A stretch of DNA of 64,000 nucleotides from Stieleria neptunia (GCF_007754155.1 NZ_CP037423.1:4928865-4992864), one strand, 5' to 3'; numbered from the stretch's first letter, positions 9,685-19,163 are shown. Notes: generated by a model not told the origin, from the letters alone. Numbers and translations: made by a program.

Positions 9685-10968
9685 TTAGGCCGTATCGGTT
9701 CCTGGGGATGACGGTAGTACGCTGCGGCGGAACATCGTCATGGTTTGTCTGAGGTTGTCCTTCACCCAATTGCATAGGGTTTTGTGGGTAACGGAGGCGA
9801 GGCTCGTTTCAATGGCTTCCGCACTGACGTCGGCGACGCTGGCAGCCATTGATAAGACGTTGCGGGTGAAACCGCTGCGAGAATGTTGTCGACCCATCTG
9901 CTTGCCCTTACCGATCAAGGATTCAAGGATTTCGCTGCTCGCCGGCAACCTCTCCCCGGGGGCAAGAATGCTTGAATTCTCTTCGATCGCCGAGACGATC
10001 TCGTCGCGAAACGCTTGGCTCTGCCAATCGCCTACATCACACGAAAGTTTTTCAGCCAGGGAAGCAGCCGAGTCTGCGTTAAAACCGACTGTTCGTGAGT
10101 GCTCTAACGTCTTGTCGACCATCCGCATCAGACGTGCCCAGACTGCGATCGATTCACGATAGTCAAGCACCCAAGCGAATTTCTCTTCCAGGCGACCAAG
10201 TCGATCTTGTTGCTGACGTTCTTCATGGGGGGTGTCAAGCAGACGCAACATCCGCTCTGCCCACCCGATCAGACTGTGCAGATTCATGAAGCGTGCCTTG
10301 ACCTTGAGTTTGGGAGGCAACAACGATCCCAGCTCAGTCTGTTTGGCTTTCGGTTGTGTCTTTCCACAGTGCCCGAGAAACGAATCCCATTGAGGGTCTT
10401 TCTGCAGGACATGTTTGAGTGCCGTCGCAGTTCGGTGACACATGTCGGTCAATGCGATCGTCGACTCGCTTTCCTGTTGAAAACCAGCGATTCCGTTGAC
10501 CAAGTCGGAACCTTGGTCGGAAATGATGGCCTTGACCTGACCGACTCGGTCAGCAGCTTTCTTCAGTTGCTCGGCAACAATCTTGCCGTTGGATGTCTGG
10601 ACAATCTCGATCAGGATGGCCGAGAGATCGCTCAGTCGGATAGGCCGATCGAGATTGAGCCAATGTTCAAGGCGAATCCCAACGATCAAAAGACATTTCT
10701 CGTTTCCCAATTGGATCGTGTGGTCGACCAGGAGAATCCAATCGTCGGCCTGTTCTTTGGGACGCGTTAATTCATGCAGCCCCCGTCGCAGCGTCCAGTT
10801 CTGAATCGTGTTTGCCGTAGGGGCGTGAGACAATCCAGAATGGATGGTGCCTAGCGTGCGGGCAATTTTCTCACAAGCTCGATAGCTGATGGTTGCTTGG
10901 AGCACCCAAGAAATCGTGAGTACAACGAGACTCAACGAAAAAGAATGTTGGGGGGCCGGCGGCAGCAA
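9685..10968 (-). CDS. Putative DDE transposase of unrecognised family (orfB)
   Basis: The frame encodes about 427 residues from a TTG at 10968, but it is open further upstream for about 60 nt, overlapping the end of the small gene. That suggests it is normally read as a fusion by -1 frameshifting. Candidate catalytic acids are the Asp in WILLVDHTIQLG, the Asp in KAIISDQGSDLVNG, and a Glu in the LGRLEEKFAWVLDY region, a spacing compatible with a DDE/RNase H fold. Its position between inverted repeats supports a transposase role. It lacks motifs of IS3, IS4, IS5, IS66 or IS110. An alternative is a transposase-derived domesticated protein. Confidence 0.6.
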   Translation of the reverse strand: MLPPAPQHSFSLSLVVLTISWVLQATISYRACEKIARTLGTIHSGLSHAPTANTIQNWTLRRGLHELTRPKEQADDWILLVDHTIQLGNEKCLLIVGIRLEHWLNLDRPIRLSDLSAILIEIVQTSNGKIVAEQLKKAADRVGQVKAIISDQGSDLVNGIAGFQQESESTIALTDMCHRTATALKHVLQKDPQWDSFLGHCGKTQPKAKQTELGSLLPPKLKVKARFMNLHSLIGWAERMLRLLDTPHEERQQQDRLGRLEEKFAWVLDYRESIAVWARLMRMVDKTLEHSRTVGFNADSAASLAEKLSCDVGDWQSQAFRDEIVSAIEENSSILAPGERLPASSEILESLIGKGKQMGRQHSRSGFTRNVLSMAASVADVSAEAIETSLASVTHKTLCNWVKDNLRQTMTMFRRSVLPSSPGTDTA

Positions 10969-10997
10969 TTGAGTCGACGGCTGCGTCGGGCGATTCT

Positions 10998-11243
10998 TCA
11001 GGGGCTGCTCCGCGTTTTTAACTGCTCTAATTCACTCTGCAGCTCGGCGACGCGCCGCCGCAGTTGGCTTGCCTCGCCTCTCCATCGCTGGCGGCTCTCT
11101 CTCGCATTGCAGAGGTTTTGCTTGAGTTCCTTAATCAACCGCTTGGATTGCATGGCGTTGTTCTTCCATTTCTCTCGTCCACGGCGTGCCGAACCAAGAA
11201 GTTTGGAAACAGGTGACTTATACTCAATCGTGGCTTGAGACAT
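10998..11243 (-). CDS. Small coiled-coil protein (orfA of the DDE element)
   Basis: This 81-residue protein starts MSQATIEYKSPVSKLLGSAR and continues as a highly charged helix with heptad-like leucines (LRRRVAELQSELEQLKT), so a coiled coil is likely. The ATG at 11243 has a very good GGAGG site 7 nt upstream (11251-11255 on the plus strand). It precedes the DDE-like gene, like the orfA of two-frame insertion sequences. Near its end, the codons TTA AAA ACG contain an A5 run where a -1 slip would enter the orfB frame. The larger enclosing frame is extended through repeat DNA and is not real. Confidence 0.65.
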   Translation of the reverse strand: MSQATIEYKSPVSKLLGSARRGREKWKNNAMQSKRLIKELKQNLCNARESRQRWRGEASQLRRRVAELQSELEQLKTRSSP

Positions 11244-11682
11244 GACTGAACCTCCATGACGCGGAAAAACTGCATATAAGAGAACCAATTCCGTCAAATT
11301 CTCAAATAGCAATTTCAACACAAAACCGGTCGGTTTTGCGCAGCCCAGGCTCCGCCTCTTGCCCGCCATCGGTGTGTGGCTTTGCCACAGGAGCACGCCG
11401 GCGGAGCCGGCGAGGGTGGCAAGCAGGATGCTTACCCCACTTCTCACGCACCAATCTGGAGGCTCCGCCTCCGGCGGAACCCAAACCCACGGGAGCCGGC
11501 GCCTCGTAACGAGATGCCATCTCGGCTTTGGTTTTCAGGCGAAATGTCGCCGCAAGCGACGACTCAGCGCGGAGCGGTGGCTATAACAAAGCCCCGACCC
11601 AACACGCAAACGGCAAGACGATCTCCGCGAGAAGAACTCCGTCGCCCCTGTTCCCGCCTCCCAATCAAGAATCACTTGAACG
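11244..11682. repeat. Intergenic region with second copy of the 95-bp repeat block
   Basis: Positions 11355-11450 repeat the block at 9515-9610 with few differences, including a GTGG/TCC mini-hairpin at 11418-11440. The rest, about 11460-11682, is the upstream region of the sulfatase. I see no gene there. Confidence 0.75.
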
Positions 11683-13122
11683 ATGAACCGTTTCTATTTT
11701 GTACTGCTGTGTGGAATCCTGTTCGGCAACATCGCTCTCGCGGACAAACCGAATGTGTTGTTGATCGTTTCCGACGACCAGGGATACAACGACTTGGGGC
11801 TGCTCGGCAATGGGATCCTGACACCGAACCTGGACCGGATCGCGACAGAGGGAACTCGGCTGACGAACTTTTATGTCGCTTGGCCGGCCTGCACTCCTTC
11901 CAGGGCAAGCCTGTTGACCGGTCGCTATCCGCAGCGCAATGGCATCTACGACATGATTCGCAACGAGGCCCCCGATTACGGTTATCGCTACACGCCGGAC
12001 CAATATGCGGTCACGTTTGAACGCATCGGCGGGATGGACTTGAGAGAAATCACGATCGCCGATTTGTTGAAACGGTCTGACTACCACACCGCGATCTTTG
12101 GCAAGTGGGATCTGGGCAGCTTGAAGCGTTTTTTGCCGACGTCGCGCGGGTTCGATGACTTTTACGGCTTCGTCAATACCGGAATCGATTACTACACGCA
12201 CGAGCGATACGGCGTGCCAAGCATGTTTCGCAATCAGTCGCCGACCGAGGAAGACAAGGGGACCTATTGCACGAACTTGTTCGAACGAGAAGCGTTGCGG
12301 TTTTTACGCGAGTGGGCCGGCGAAGCACCGTTCTTTCTGTACGTACCCTTCAACGCGCCACACAATTCCTCGTCGCTAGATCCGGCCATCCGCAGTTCCG
12401 TTCAGGCCCCCGACGAGTTCAAGAAGCTGTATCCGGACGTCGAAGTCGAGTATCGGACCACGAACAAACACAAATACGCGGACCATGCGACCGTGACGAC
12501 CCCCGAAGCCCGCCGCCGCGATTACCGTGCGGCGGTCACCTGCATGGATGCGTCGATCGGCAAGCTGCTCGATGAATTGGAAACCAAGGGCTGTCTGGAC
12601 GACACGATCGTGATCTTCTTTTCCGACAACGGGGGATCGGGCGGCGCCGACAACAGCCCGCTGCGTGGCAAGAAAGCAACGATGTGGGAAGGCGGCGTTC
12701 GCGTTCCCTGTCTGGTCCGTTGGCCCGGCGGTGGCATTCCCGCCGGTGCGATCAACGACCAACTTTTGACCTCGTTAGAAATCTTCCCCAGTCTTGTCAA
12801 AGCGACCGGTGGCGAAACACCCGCGGATCTGCCCCTGGACGGATTCGACTGGTGGCCGACGCTTCGTGGCGAACAGACGTCACCGCGCCGCGACATGTTC
12901 TGGAAACGCCGCGACCACCGGGCCGCGCGGATCGGGAACTGGAAATGGGTGCAATTGGGCGACCAGAACGGCATGCTGTTTGATTTGCAAACCGACATCG
13001 GCGAATCAACCGACCTTGCCAATCAATACCCCGAAGTCGCACGCGACATCGAAGCCCGCTTCCAACAATGGCAAACCGAGATGGATGCATCCGAGCCCCG
13101 CGGTCCCTTCCGCGACTTCTAG
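11683..13122 (+). CDS. Type I sulfatase (Cys-type, secreted)
   Basis: This 479-residue protein has a signal peptide (MNRFYFVLLCGILFGNIALA) and the sulfatase core: NVLLIVSDDQGYNDLG with metal-binding Asp residues, then C-T-P-S-R at residues 70-74, where Cys70 would become formylglycine. Later come FGKWDLG and FFSDNGG. It should hydrolyse sulfate esters, probably of an algal or animal polysaccharide, outside the cytoplasm. Activity requires a formylglycine-generating enzyme, not encoded in this window. The length is normal for the family. It is the only gene between the repeat cluster and the convergent dockerin gene. Confidence 0.95.
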   Translation: MNRFYFVLLCGILFGNIALADKPNVLLIVSDDQGYNDLGLLGNGILTPNLDRIATEGTRLTNFYVAWPACTPSRASLLTGRYPQRNGIYDMIRNEAPDYGYRYTPDQYAVTFERIGGMDLREITIADLLKRSDYHTAIFGKWDLGSLKRFLPTSRGFDDFYGFVNTGIDYYTHERYGVPSMFRNQSPTEEDKGTYCTNLFEREALRFLREWAGEAPFFLYVPFNAPHNSSSLDPAIRSSVQAPDEFKKLYPDVEVEYRTTNKHKYADHATVTTPEARRRDYRAAVTCMDASIGKLLDELETKGCLDDTIVIFFSDNGGSGGADNSPLRGKKATMWEGGVRVPCLVRWPGGGIPAGAINDQLLTSLEIFPSLVKATGGETPADLPLDGFDWWPTLRGEQTSPRRDMFWKRRDHRAARIGNWKWVQLGDQNGMLFDLQTDIGESTDLANQYPEVARDIEARFQQWQTEMDASEPRGPFRDF

Positions 13123-13542
13123 TAACGAACCGAAACGTCATGTCGTAGCGTTGCTCGGGGACGGTTGGTCGATCGAATCGATGTTCCCAGATCAACGCGA
13201 TGGCCTCAGACGCGAACGCGTCAACAAGGGTCGCCGCGTGGCACCTTGCTGACGCATGCGCGCTTCGATCAACAGGCCGCGGCCCCATGCGATCAAAACG
13301 CAGATCGCGTGCGAACAATTCACACGACAGGATTGTCAGACGTTGATGTTGCAATCGATCAAGCACGATTGGATCACCAACCGCGTTGGCTTTCCCAGAC
13401 GCTCTTCATCAAACGCGCTTCATCAAATCGCGCGCCCCGTCACCGCAAAGCGTTGCCGACAACTTTTTTCAACTTTTCTGAAACTGACACCATGATTCGG
13501 TTGTAAACGGCGACGGACCAGAGCGTCAGGACTCGCCCCGGC
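13123..13542. other. Intergenic region between convergent genes, nothing recognised
   Basis: About 420 bases lie between the sulfatase and the dockerin gene. The short frames have no convincing start or composition. A 12-bp direct repeat (CGCTTCATCAAA-like) occurs near 13400-13430. I see no clear terminator. Confidence 0.5.
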
Positions 13543-14778
13543 CTACAAGGAGTCATCGATCCAGTCCCATTGGACGAGCATCGTTTGATCCACGACCGAG
13601 GAGCGTTCGTCATTGAGTTCCGGCGTGTCCGCACGTTCGAGTTGCGGTGGGGTCGAGTTGACGCTTGATGCGACACGCTTCGTTTGGGCCGACACCGCAC
13701 ACACTTTTCTATCCGCCTCCGATTGCAGCCCGACGGACTCGAATGGTTCCTCTGCGATGGAATCACCGACCGGATCCGCAGCCATCATCGCGACCAAAAT
13801 CGGTTCGGCTTCCGCCGCGTTCTGCTGCCGTCCCAAGGCGTTGATCACGTTCAACGCATCGCGAGGCGTCAATGCGAGATCGCCGTTCACGTCGTAGAAA
13901 AAGAACCGCTCGGGGGCGATCGTCCGGGCATCCACCAGCACCGCTTGCGCGTCGAACAACGCATTGGCGTGCTCATGGCCGATCGCGATCGCGTTGATCA
14001 CGTTCAATGCATCCAGTGCGGTCATGCCGTTCTGGCCGTTGACGTCGGTCGCCTGAACCGGATTCGTCCAGTCATGGGGGCCGACGACTCGCACCGTGGC
14101 CAATCCGTTGACGAACGAGCGCTCCCATTGACCTCGGATCAGCTCGACCGACGTGAAGGTCCACCCCGATTCAAAGCTGATTTCATCACCGGGATCGGAC
14201 ACGATCAATAGATCTTGATCGGGCGTCGACGTCTCGATCTGAGCCCGACTGATCACCACTTGGTTCGCGCCGCTACCGCGAATGTCGACGGTCCGCACCG
14301 TTTCGGCGATGCCAGCGGCCCACTGGAACGTGTCGACCGTCTGACCGGCCCCCGTCAAAACGATCGATGCCAAAGACGGTGACTGGAAACGGTCCAGTTG
14401 TCGGTCGAACACAAAGACATCATCCACCACGTTGTCGTCATGCGGGACCAGATTGCTGGCGGTCGACTCGAACGCGACGAATCGGCCTTCGGCGCTGATG
14501 GCAACCTGAGTGCTGGCACCGCTGCCACCGGCTTCAACCTCCAACGCCGTCGTGAACGATTCCTCCACGGCAACGCTGCGGACGGCCGATGGAACCGAAT
14601 GATCCAGGGGGAGTCTCGTTGTCCCGACCGAATCGGTCGCTCCGAGCACGGCGAGCAAATGGCGGTACTCGAGCGATTCGTGCCGCAAGGTCCGACGCCG
14701 ATTTTGTCGAGCATTGCGGTGGGCATTTCGTCGATGGGGCAGGCTGCGATGCTTGTCAGCGAAGAGAGCAATCATCAT
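13543..14778 (-). CDS. Secreted protein with LEPR-XLL motif and dockerin-type repeats
   Basis: The 411-residue product carries ESLEYRHLLA near residue 35, a version of the LEPR-XLL sorting motif of very large planctomycete surface proteins. The middle contains a TolB/WD-like segment (STQVAISAEGRFVAFES) and a beta-rich region. Two dockerin type I-like calcium repeats follow, DVNGQNGMTALDALNVINAI and DVNGDLALTPRDALNVINAL. Dockerin repeats usually mediate protein-protein docking. No cohesin partner is in this window. Two adjacent ATGs (14778 and 14775) are possible starts. The protein is likely surface-attached or secreted. Confidence 0.8.
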   Translation of the reverse strand: MMIALFADKHRSLPHRRNAHRNARQNRRRTLRHESLEYRHLLAVLGATDSVGTTRLPLDHSVPSAVRSVAVEESFTTALEVEAGGSGASTQVAISAEGRFVAFESTASNLVPHDDNVVDDVFVFDRQLDRFQSPSLASIVLTGAGQTVDTFQWAAGIAETVRTVDIRGSGANQVVISRAQIETSTPDQDLLIVSDPGDEISFESGWTFTSVELIRGQWERSFVNGLATVRVVGPHDWTNPVQATDVNGQNGMTALDALNVINAIAIGHEHANALFDAQAVLVDARTIAPERFFFYDVNGDLALTPRDALNVINALGRQQNAAEAEPILVAMMAADPVGDSIAEEPFESVGLQSEADRKVCAVSAQTKRVASSVNSTPPQLERADTPELNDERSSVVDQTMLVQWDWIDDSL

Positions 14779-15099
14779 GTCACCGTTGTGTCGGAACTAT
14801 GTTGCATCCACCTAGCCCCTCCCGCAATCCACGACGCGGGTCTACCTCATCCTAACATGCCAACACCTCGCCGACGCCGATTTGGCGGGTTTGAGCCAAT
14901 CGAATCACAACAATGACAACCGACGCAATGTGATGGGCACCATGCGACGCCGGCCAAACACCAGAGAGGTTTGCGACCGTTGACGGAAGCGTGGACGAGA
15001 CGTTCCGGGCGCCCCGAAAGGCGACCGAGGTTCGTTGCGTGGTTCTCTGTCAACAGAGGGGCGACAAATTCAGCCGCACACTTGTTGTCGGACGCCGTC
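14779..15099. other. Intergenic region, nothing recognised
   Basis: About 320 bases separate two minus-strand genes and should hold the promoter of the dockerin gene. No gene, repeat or clear terminator was seen. Confidence 0.45.
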
Positions 15100-15654
15100 T
15101 TACGCCGCTTTGGAAATCTGACCTTGTTGGTCGGAATCCTGATCGCTTGAATCGTCTTCGGCTGCCGGCATCGGAAGACTGATCGGCCCCGCATCGGACG
15201 CGGAGGATTCGTCCTGCTCTTCCAACACGGGCTCTTCCAACGCAGGCTCTTCCAACACGGGCTCTTCCAACGCAGGCTCTTCCAAGGCGGGGGCTTCGGC
15301 AACGATTTGCTCGCCTTGGAACGACGCCACCAGCATGCCGCCGGCAGCGTGGATCTTCAGTTCGTCCGGTTCCATGAACCAGGTCGCGCGAAACGTATCG
15401 CCTTGGGCGGTCGCGTGGAAGGTGCGTCCGGCGTAGAACCCGTCGCGAATCAAAATGGATTCGGAAACGATTTTCGCTTCGTCCTCGCCTTCTTGATCTG
15501 CCTGCGACTGGGAATCTTGTGGAGTTTGCTCCTGGATTTCCCCCGCCGACTCGTTCACGTCCGTCACCGCGAGGCAGGGGCGTGGCATCACATTGGCGGC
15601 CAGCCACTGTTGCAGATGGGCTCGCACGGTCGCCAAACGTTGGGAATTGGTCAT
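15100..15654 (-). CDS. Hypothetical acidic protein with EEPALEEP-type repeats
   Basis: I do not recognise this 184-residue protein. The N-terminal 30 residues (RLATVRAHLQQWLAANVMP) look helical. A central region with FYAGRTFHATAQGDTFRATW and KIHAAGGMLVASF looks like a small beta domain. The C-terminus is very acidic, with alternating five-residue LEEPA/LEEPV repeats encoded by a 15-bp tandem repeat (about 15219-15290). No signal peptide is visible. The codon use and the central domain suggest a genuine gene. It is divergent from the hypoxanthine phosphoribosyltransferase gene. Confidence 0.65.
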   Translation of the reverse strand: MTNSQRLATVRAHLQQWLAANVMPRPCLAVTDVNESAGEIQEQTPQDSQSQADQEGEDEAKIVSESILIRDGFYAGRTFHATAQGDTFRATWFMEPDELKIHAAGGMLVASFQGEQIVAEAPALEEPALEEPVLEEPALEEPVLEEQDESSASDAGPISLPMPAAEDDSSDQDSDQQGQISKAA

Positions 15655-15890
15655 TCGTCGGGTCTGTCGAAAAATACGCGTCAGTGGAGCAGGGAACCCT
15701 GGGACGGCCGCGGCATTCCGGGGGGGAAGTCCCGTGGGAAATTATCGGCCGCCGGTGTATCGTTCATCGGCGTTTCGTTGCGTCGGATCCGCAATTTGCT
15801 GGACCGAATCGCACTGAAACCCTAAATCGCCCATTTTGCCAGCCATTTGAGAATTTGCCGCGGGGAGCGCGTCGACCGGACGCGAAACGG

Positions 15891-16436
15891 ATGCGTATTT
15901 TGCTTGATGAGAACCAGTTACAGGCCGGAGTCGAACGCTTGGCCACGGAAATCGATCGGTTTTACGGGGCGCAGCGGCCGCTGACCGTGATTGCGGTGAT
16001 GACGGGCAGTCTGGTCCTGTTTGCCGATCTGATTCGTCGTCTGTCGATGCCGCAACGAGTTGGCGTGATCCAGGCGTCGAGTTATCGTGGGGGGACCGAA
16101 TCGGGAAAGCTGGAGGTCAACGCGAACATGCTGATCGACGTCAAAGATCGCGAGGTGTTGTTGGTCGATGACATTTTTGACACCGGACGCACGTTGGATC
16201 GGTTGTCGGGGATGATCAAGGAACTCGGTGCAAAATCGACCAAGACGGCGGTGTTGTTGCACAAGCATCGCGAACATGCCGTCTCGCTGCGTCCCGACTT
16301 TGTGGCGTTTGAAATCCCCGATGAATTTGTGGTCGGCTACGGCTTGGATTACATGGACATGTATCGCAACCTGCCCTATCTGGCGGTCTTGGAGACGCAC
16401 GAGATCGAAGCGACGGAGCACAAATCGAAACAGTGA
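15891..16436 (+). CDS. hpt: Hypoxanthine (guanine) phosphoribosyltransferase
   Basis: This 181-residue protein matches the typical Hpt length. It has the PRPP-binding loop VLLVDDIFDTGRTL (around residues 87-100), the early VIAVMTGSLVLFADLIRRL, and the C-terminal FVVGYGLDYMDMYRNLPYLA, which holds the purine-contacting region. It salvages hypoxanthine or guanine with PRPP to IMP or GMP in the cytoplasm. ATG 15891 starts the conserved MRILLDENQL; longer upstream frames are unconserved-looking. The stop overlaps the GTG of the next glycosyltransferase by 4 nt, an odd operon partner for a purine salvage enzyme. Confidence 0.93.
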   Translation: MRILLDENQLQAGVERLATEIDRFYGAQRPLTVIAVMTGSLVLFADLIRRLSMPQRVGVIQASSYRGGTESGKLEVNANMLIDVKDREVLLVDDIFDTGRTLDRLSGMIKELGAKSTKTAVLLHKHREHAVSLRPDFVAFEIPDEFVVGYGLDYMDMYRNLPYLAVLETHEIEATEHKSKQ

Positions 16437-17770
16437 GTGGTTTGGAACGCCCTGTCCGTGTTGTTCTGATCGGTCGACACTTTTGGCCGCACGGGTCAAT
16501 CGATTCGGCCGGCCATTTGATGGAACTCGCCACCGGGTTGCGGCTGGCGGGGGCTCAGGTGTCGGTCTTGACCCCGAAACACGCGGGATCATGGGCCGAA
16601 AAATTTACGTTTCGCGAGTGCCAGGTGCATCGCCCGATTCGCATGTTCCGAACCGGTTGGACCGCACGTGGCGATCGGACGGCATCGCGCTACATTCGCT
16701 ACTTGCGTGACTGGATCGAATCCGATCCGACCTCGTGCGACATCGTCTATTGTGACGCCGGTCGTGAAGAAGCGATCGCGGCGGTGGAAGCCGCCCATGC
16801 CCTCGGTGTTCCCTCGGTCGTTCGCCTCTCCGGTCACGGCGAGTGCAGTGATTTTGAATTTTTCAAACACAGTCGCATCGGCAAGCGTTGTCGATCGGCC
16901 GTGATGGACGCCGCTGCCGTGATCGTTGACAGTGCCTCGGCCCATCGGCGCTGGCTGGCCGAGGGGGGCGACAAAGCGCGGGTGCATCGCATTGCCCATG
17001 GCATCGGCCCCACGATCGAGCATGGATTATCGAGTCCGAAAAACCTTCGCCGCGCGATGGCGCGGATCAACGGCGATCTGTTCGTCCCCGAATCCTGCTC
17101 GGTTGTCCTGTCGGTCGAACGGCTGGATCGAAATTCGGGCATCATGACATTGGTGAAATCGGCGTACCTGCTTTCGAACAAGATCCAAGGATTACAGTTT
17201 TGGTTGATCGGCGACGGGCCGCTGCGTGAAACGATCTATGCGCGACTCAAAGGCGACGGGTTGCGGCAATCGATGGCGATGCCGGGCTCGTTCGGTTCGC
17301 CCGACGATGTCTTTGCGGCCGCCGACTTGATGGTCCATGTCGGCGACGCGGGTTTTGAGCACCAGGTCCCGACCGCGATCGCTGCCGCATTGCCGTTGGT
17401 GCTGGCCAATACCGAAACGGCACGCGAATTTTTCGGCGTCAACGAGTCGGAGGTCCGGCAGCGAATCATCGAGCGTCGTGGCGATGCACTCCAACCCGCC
17501 CCCGAAGCGGTCGACGGGGTGTCCGAGCGGGCGGGCCACTTGGTCTGGTGGTTCGATCCGGCCCGGCCCAAGACCCTGCGTTTCGCGATTGAGCAGATCG
17601 TCGGCAACCTGGAACACGCCCGCCGGCGCGCCCAGCAAACACGGCGGATCATGCAACGAACCCGATCACGAAGCGAATCGATTGAGCGTTACGTGACACT
17701 CTTTCGCCAGCTCACCGCCGGATCGTCCCCGAACACTTCGCAATCGACGTCGATGGAAAACGCGCAATGA
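16433..17770 (+). CDS. Glycosyltransferase, GT4-like
   Basis: This 445-residue protein starts from GTG in a GTGA overlap with hpt. It has a GT-B layout: an N-terminal Rossmann half (VRVVLIGRHFWPHGSIDSAG, then LIMEL-type helices), a donor-site half with VVLSVERLDRNSGI and FWLIGDGPL, and AAADLMVHVGDAGFEHQVPTA, where family 4 enzymes have their E-x7-E region. It should transfer a sugar from a nucleotide donor during glycan or lipid-sugar synthesis. It overlaps the next glycosyltransferase by 4 nt (ATGA), so the two are probably made together. Donor and acceptor are unknown. Confidence 0.88.
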   Translation: MSGLERPVRVVLIGRHFWPHGSIDSAGHLMELATGLRLAGAQVSVLTPKHAGSWAEKFTFRECQVHRPIRMFRTGWTARGDRTASRYIRYLRDWIESDPTSCDIVYCDAGREEAIAAVEAAHALGVPSVVRLSGHGECSDFEFFKHSRIGKRCRSAVMDAAAVIVDSASAHRRWLAEGGDKARVHRIAHGIGPTIEHGLSSPKNLRRAMARINGDLFVPESCSVVLSVERLDRNSGIMTLVKSAYLLSNKIQGLQFWLIGDGPLRETIYARLKGDGLRQSMAMPGSFGSPDDVFAAADLMVHVGDAGFEHQVPTAIAAALPLVLANTETAREFFGVNESEVRQRIIERRGDALQPAPEAVDGVSERAGHLVWWFDPARPKTLRFAIEQIVGNLEHARRRAQQTRRIMQRTRSRSESIERYVTLFRQLTAGSSPNTSQSTSMENAQ

Positions 17771-18870
17771 AACTTCGAATCGCGCTGATCATTCCGACGA
17801 TGGATCGAGGCGGTGCTGAAAAGCAGCTCGCATTGTTGGCTGAAAATCTGCCCCGCGAGGAGTTCGACGTGCGAGTCTTCTTGCTCACGCGCGACGGTCC
17901 GAGAAGCGAACCGCTGCGGCAAGCCGGGATTCCGGTCACCGTGATCGGCAAACGATTCAAGGCGGATCCGACGGCACTGTTTCGCTTGCGACGGGCGTTG
18001 GCGGATTGGTCGCCCGATCTCGTGCACACCTGGTTGTTCGCCGCCAACAGCTTCGGCCGCGCCGCGGCGCTGTTGGCCAAGGTTCCGGTGATTGTGGCCA
18101 GTGAACGTTGTGTCGACCCTTGGAAATCCTGGTGGCATTTCTGCATCGATCGTTTTTTGGCACGGCGTTCGGCCGCGATCACGACCAACAGCTCAGGGGT
18201 TCGGGAGTTTTATGCGCGGCACGGCATCGCCGGCGATCTATTTCATGTCATCCCCAATGGAATTCCACCACGCCCATCGACACCGATCTCGCGCCCGCAG
18301 GCTTTCGAGCGGCTTGGCGTTTCGGTGGAGCGAAAGCTGGTGCTGGCGGTCGGCCGACTGTGGCCGCAAAAGCGTTATCGCGATTTGATCTGGGCCGCCG
18401 AACTGCTCGCCTGCACGCGTGACGACACCACGTTGGTCGTGATCGGCGACGGCCCCCAGAAGGCTGAATTGCTGCGATTTCGAGATTCCGTCACGATTCC
18501 CGAACATGTTCGTTTCGCGGGCGCACGTGACGATGTCGCCGAACTGTTGCCGCATGCGGATCTGTTTTGGATCGGCAGCGAGTATGAAGGCCAGAGCAAT
18601 GCGGTGATCGAAGCCATGCAAGCCGGGATCCCCGTGATCGCCTCGGACATTCCCGGCAATCGAGATTTGATCCTCGACGATCAAACCGGTCGCCTGGTCC
18701 CGTTGGGCGACCGCGCCGCGCTGGCCCGCGAATCGCTGGATCTGCTGGAACATTCCGACGTGGCCGACCGGCTGGGGACCGCCGGCAGGGCGCGAATCGA
18801 GGAGGCGTTTTCGGTGGATCAGATGGTCCAGCGTCACGCCCAGCTCTACCGAGATCTGATCTCGCGTTGA
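17767..18870 (+). CDS. Glycosyltransferase, GT4 family
   Basis: This 367-residue enzyme is a clear GT4. The N-terminus IALIIPTMDRGGAEKQLALLA is the classic acceptor-domain start. HVIPNGI and LVLAVGRLWPQKRYRDLI mark the donor domain, and IGSEYEGQSNAVIEAMQAGIPVIA carries the E-x7-E motif. It is probably a polysaccharide or glycolipid assembly enzyme at the cytoplasmic face of the membrane. It starts inside the stop of the preceding GT4-like gene. No polymerase or flippase is nearby, so the product pathway stays open. Confidence 0.93.
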   Translation: MKLRIALIIPTMDRGGAEKQLALLAENLPREEFDVRVFLLTRDGPRSEPLRQAGIPVTVIGKRFKADPTALFRLRRALADWSPDLVHTWLFAANSFGRAAALLAKVPVIVASERCVDPWKSWWHFCIDRFLARRSAAITTNSSGVREFYARHGIAGDLFHVIPNGIPPRPSTPISRPQAFERLGVSVERKLVLAVGRLWPQKRYRDLIWAAELLACTRDDTTLVVIGDGPQKAELLRFRDSVTIPEHVRFAGARDDVAELLPHADLFWIGSEYEGQSNAVIEAMQAGIPVIASDIPGNRDLILDDQTGRLVPLGDRAALARESLDLLEHSDVADRLGTAGRARIEEAFSVDQMVQRHAQLYRDLISR

Positions 18871-19163
18871 CCCCGATGGCAGGCATTCTTTTTGGATAGA
18901 CACGCGTCGCCTGGCGAATTGACGGCAAATTCTGATAAGCCATTCCGTTCGTAACGGTCAAGCCAAGGCCGGAGCGACGAAATTGATTTGAAACCGCGGT
19001 TTTGCTTCAGTTGCAAGTTGAGTGGCGGCACAGGACAGATACCATCAGGGCATCGTTGGACGACTCGGTCAGCCGACCGGTGGCCCCCTGGGGGTTGCCC
19101 GCGGACGGGTCGTCCGATCCTTTGCACCAGCCTAGCTGCCTCCCCCCCTGCCAACCGGTTTAG

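Larger units (their letters stand above)
9644..11350. mobile_element. Putative two-gene DDE insertion element
   Basis: The boundaries are 17-bp inverted repeats, GCCTGGGCTGCGCAAAA at 9644-9660 and its reverse complement at 11334-11350. Because the flanking repeat is itself palindromic, the true terminal repeat may be only CTGCGCAAAA (9651-9660 and 11334-11343). A 3-bp TCC flank on each side could be a target duplication. The element carries two minus-strand genes: a small coiled-coil protein and a larger protein with DDE-like acidic residues. I do not recognise the IS family. Confidence 0.6.
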
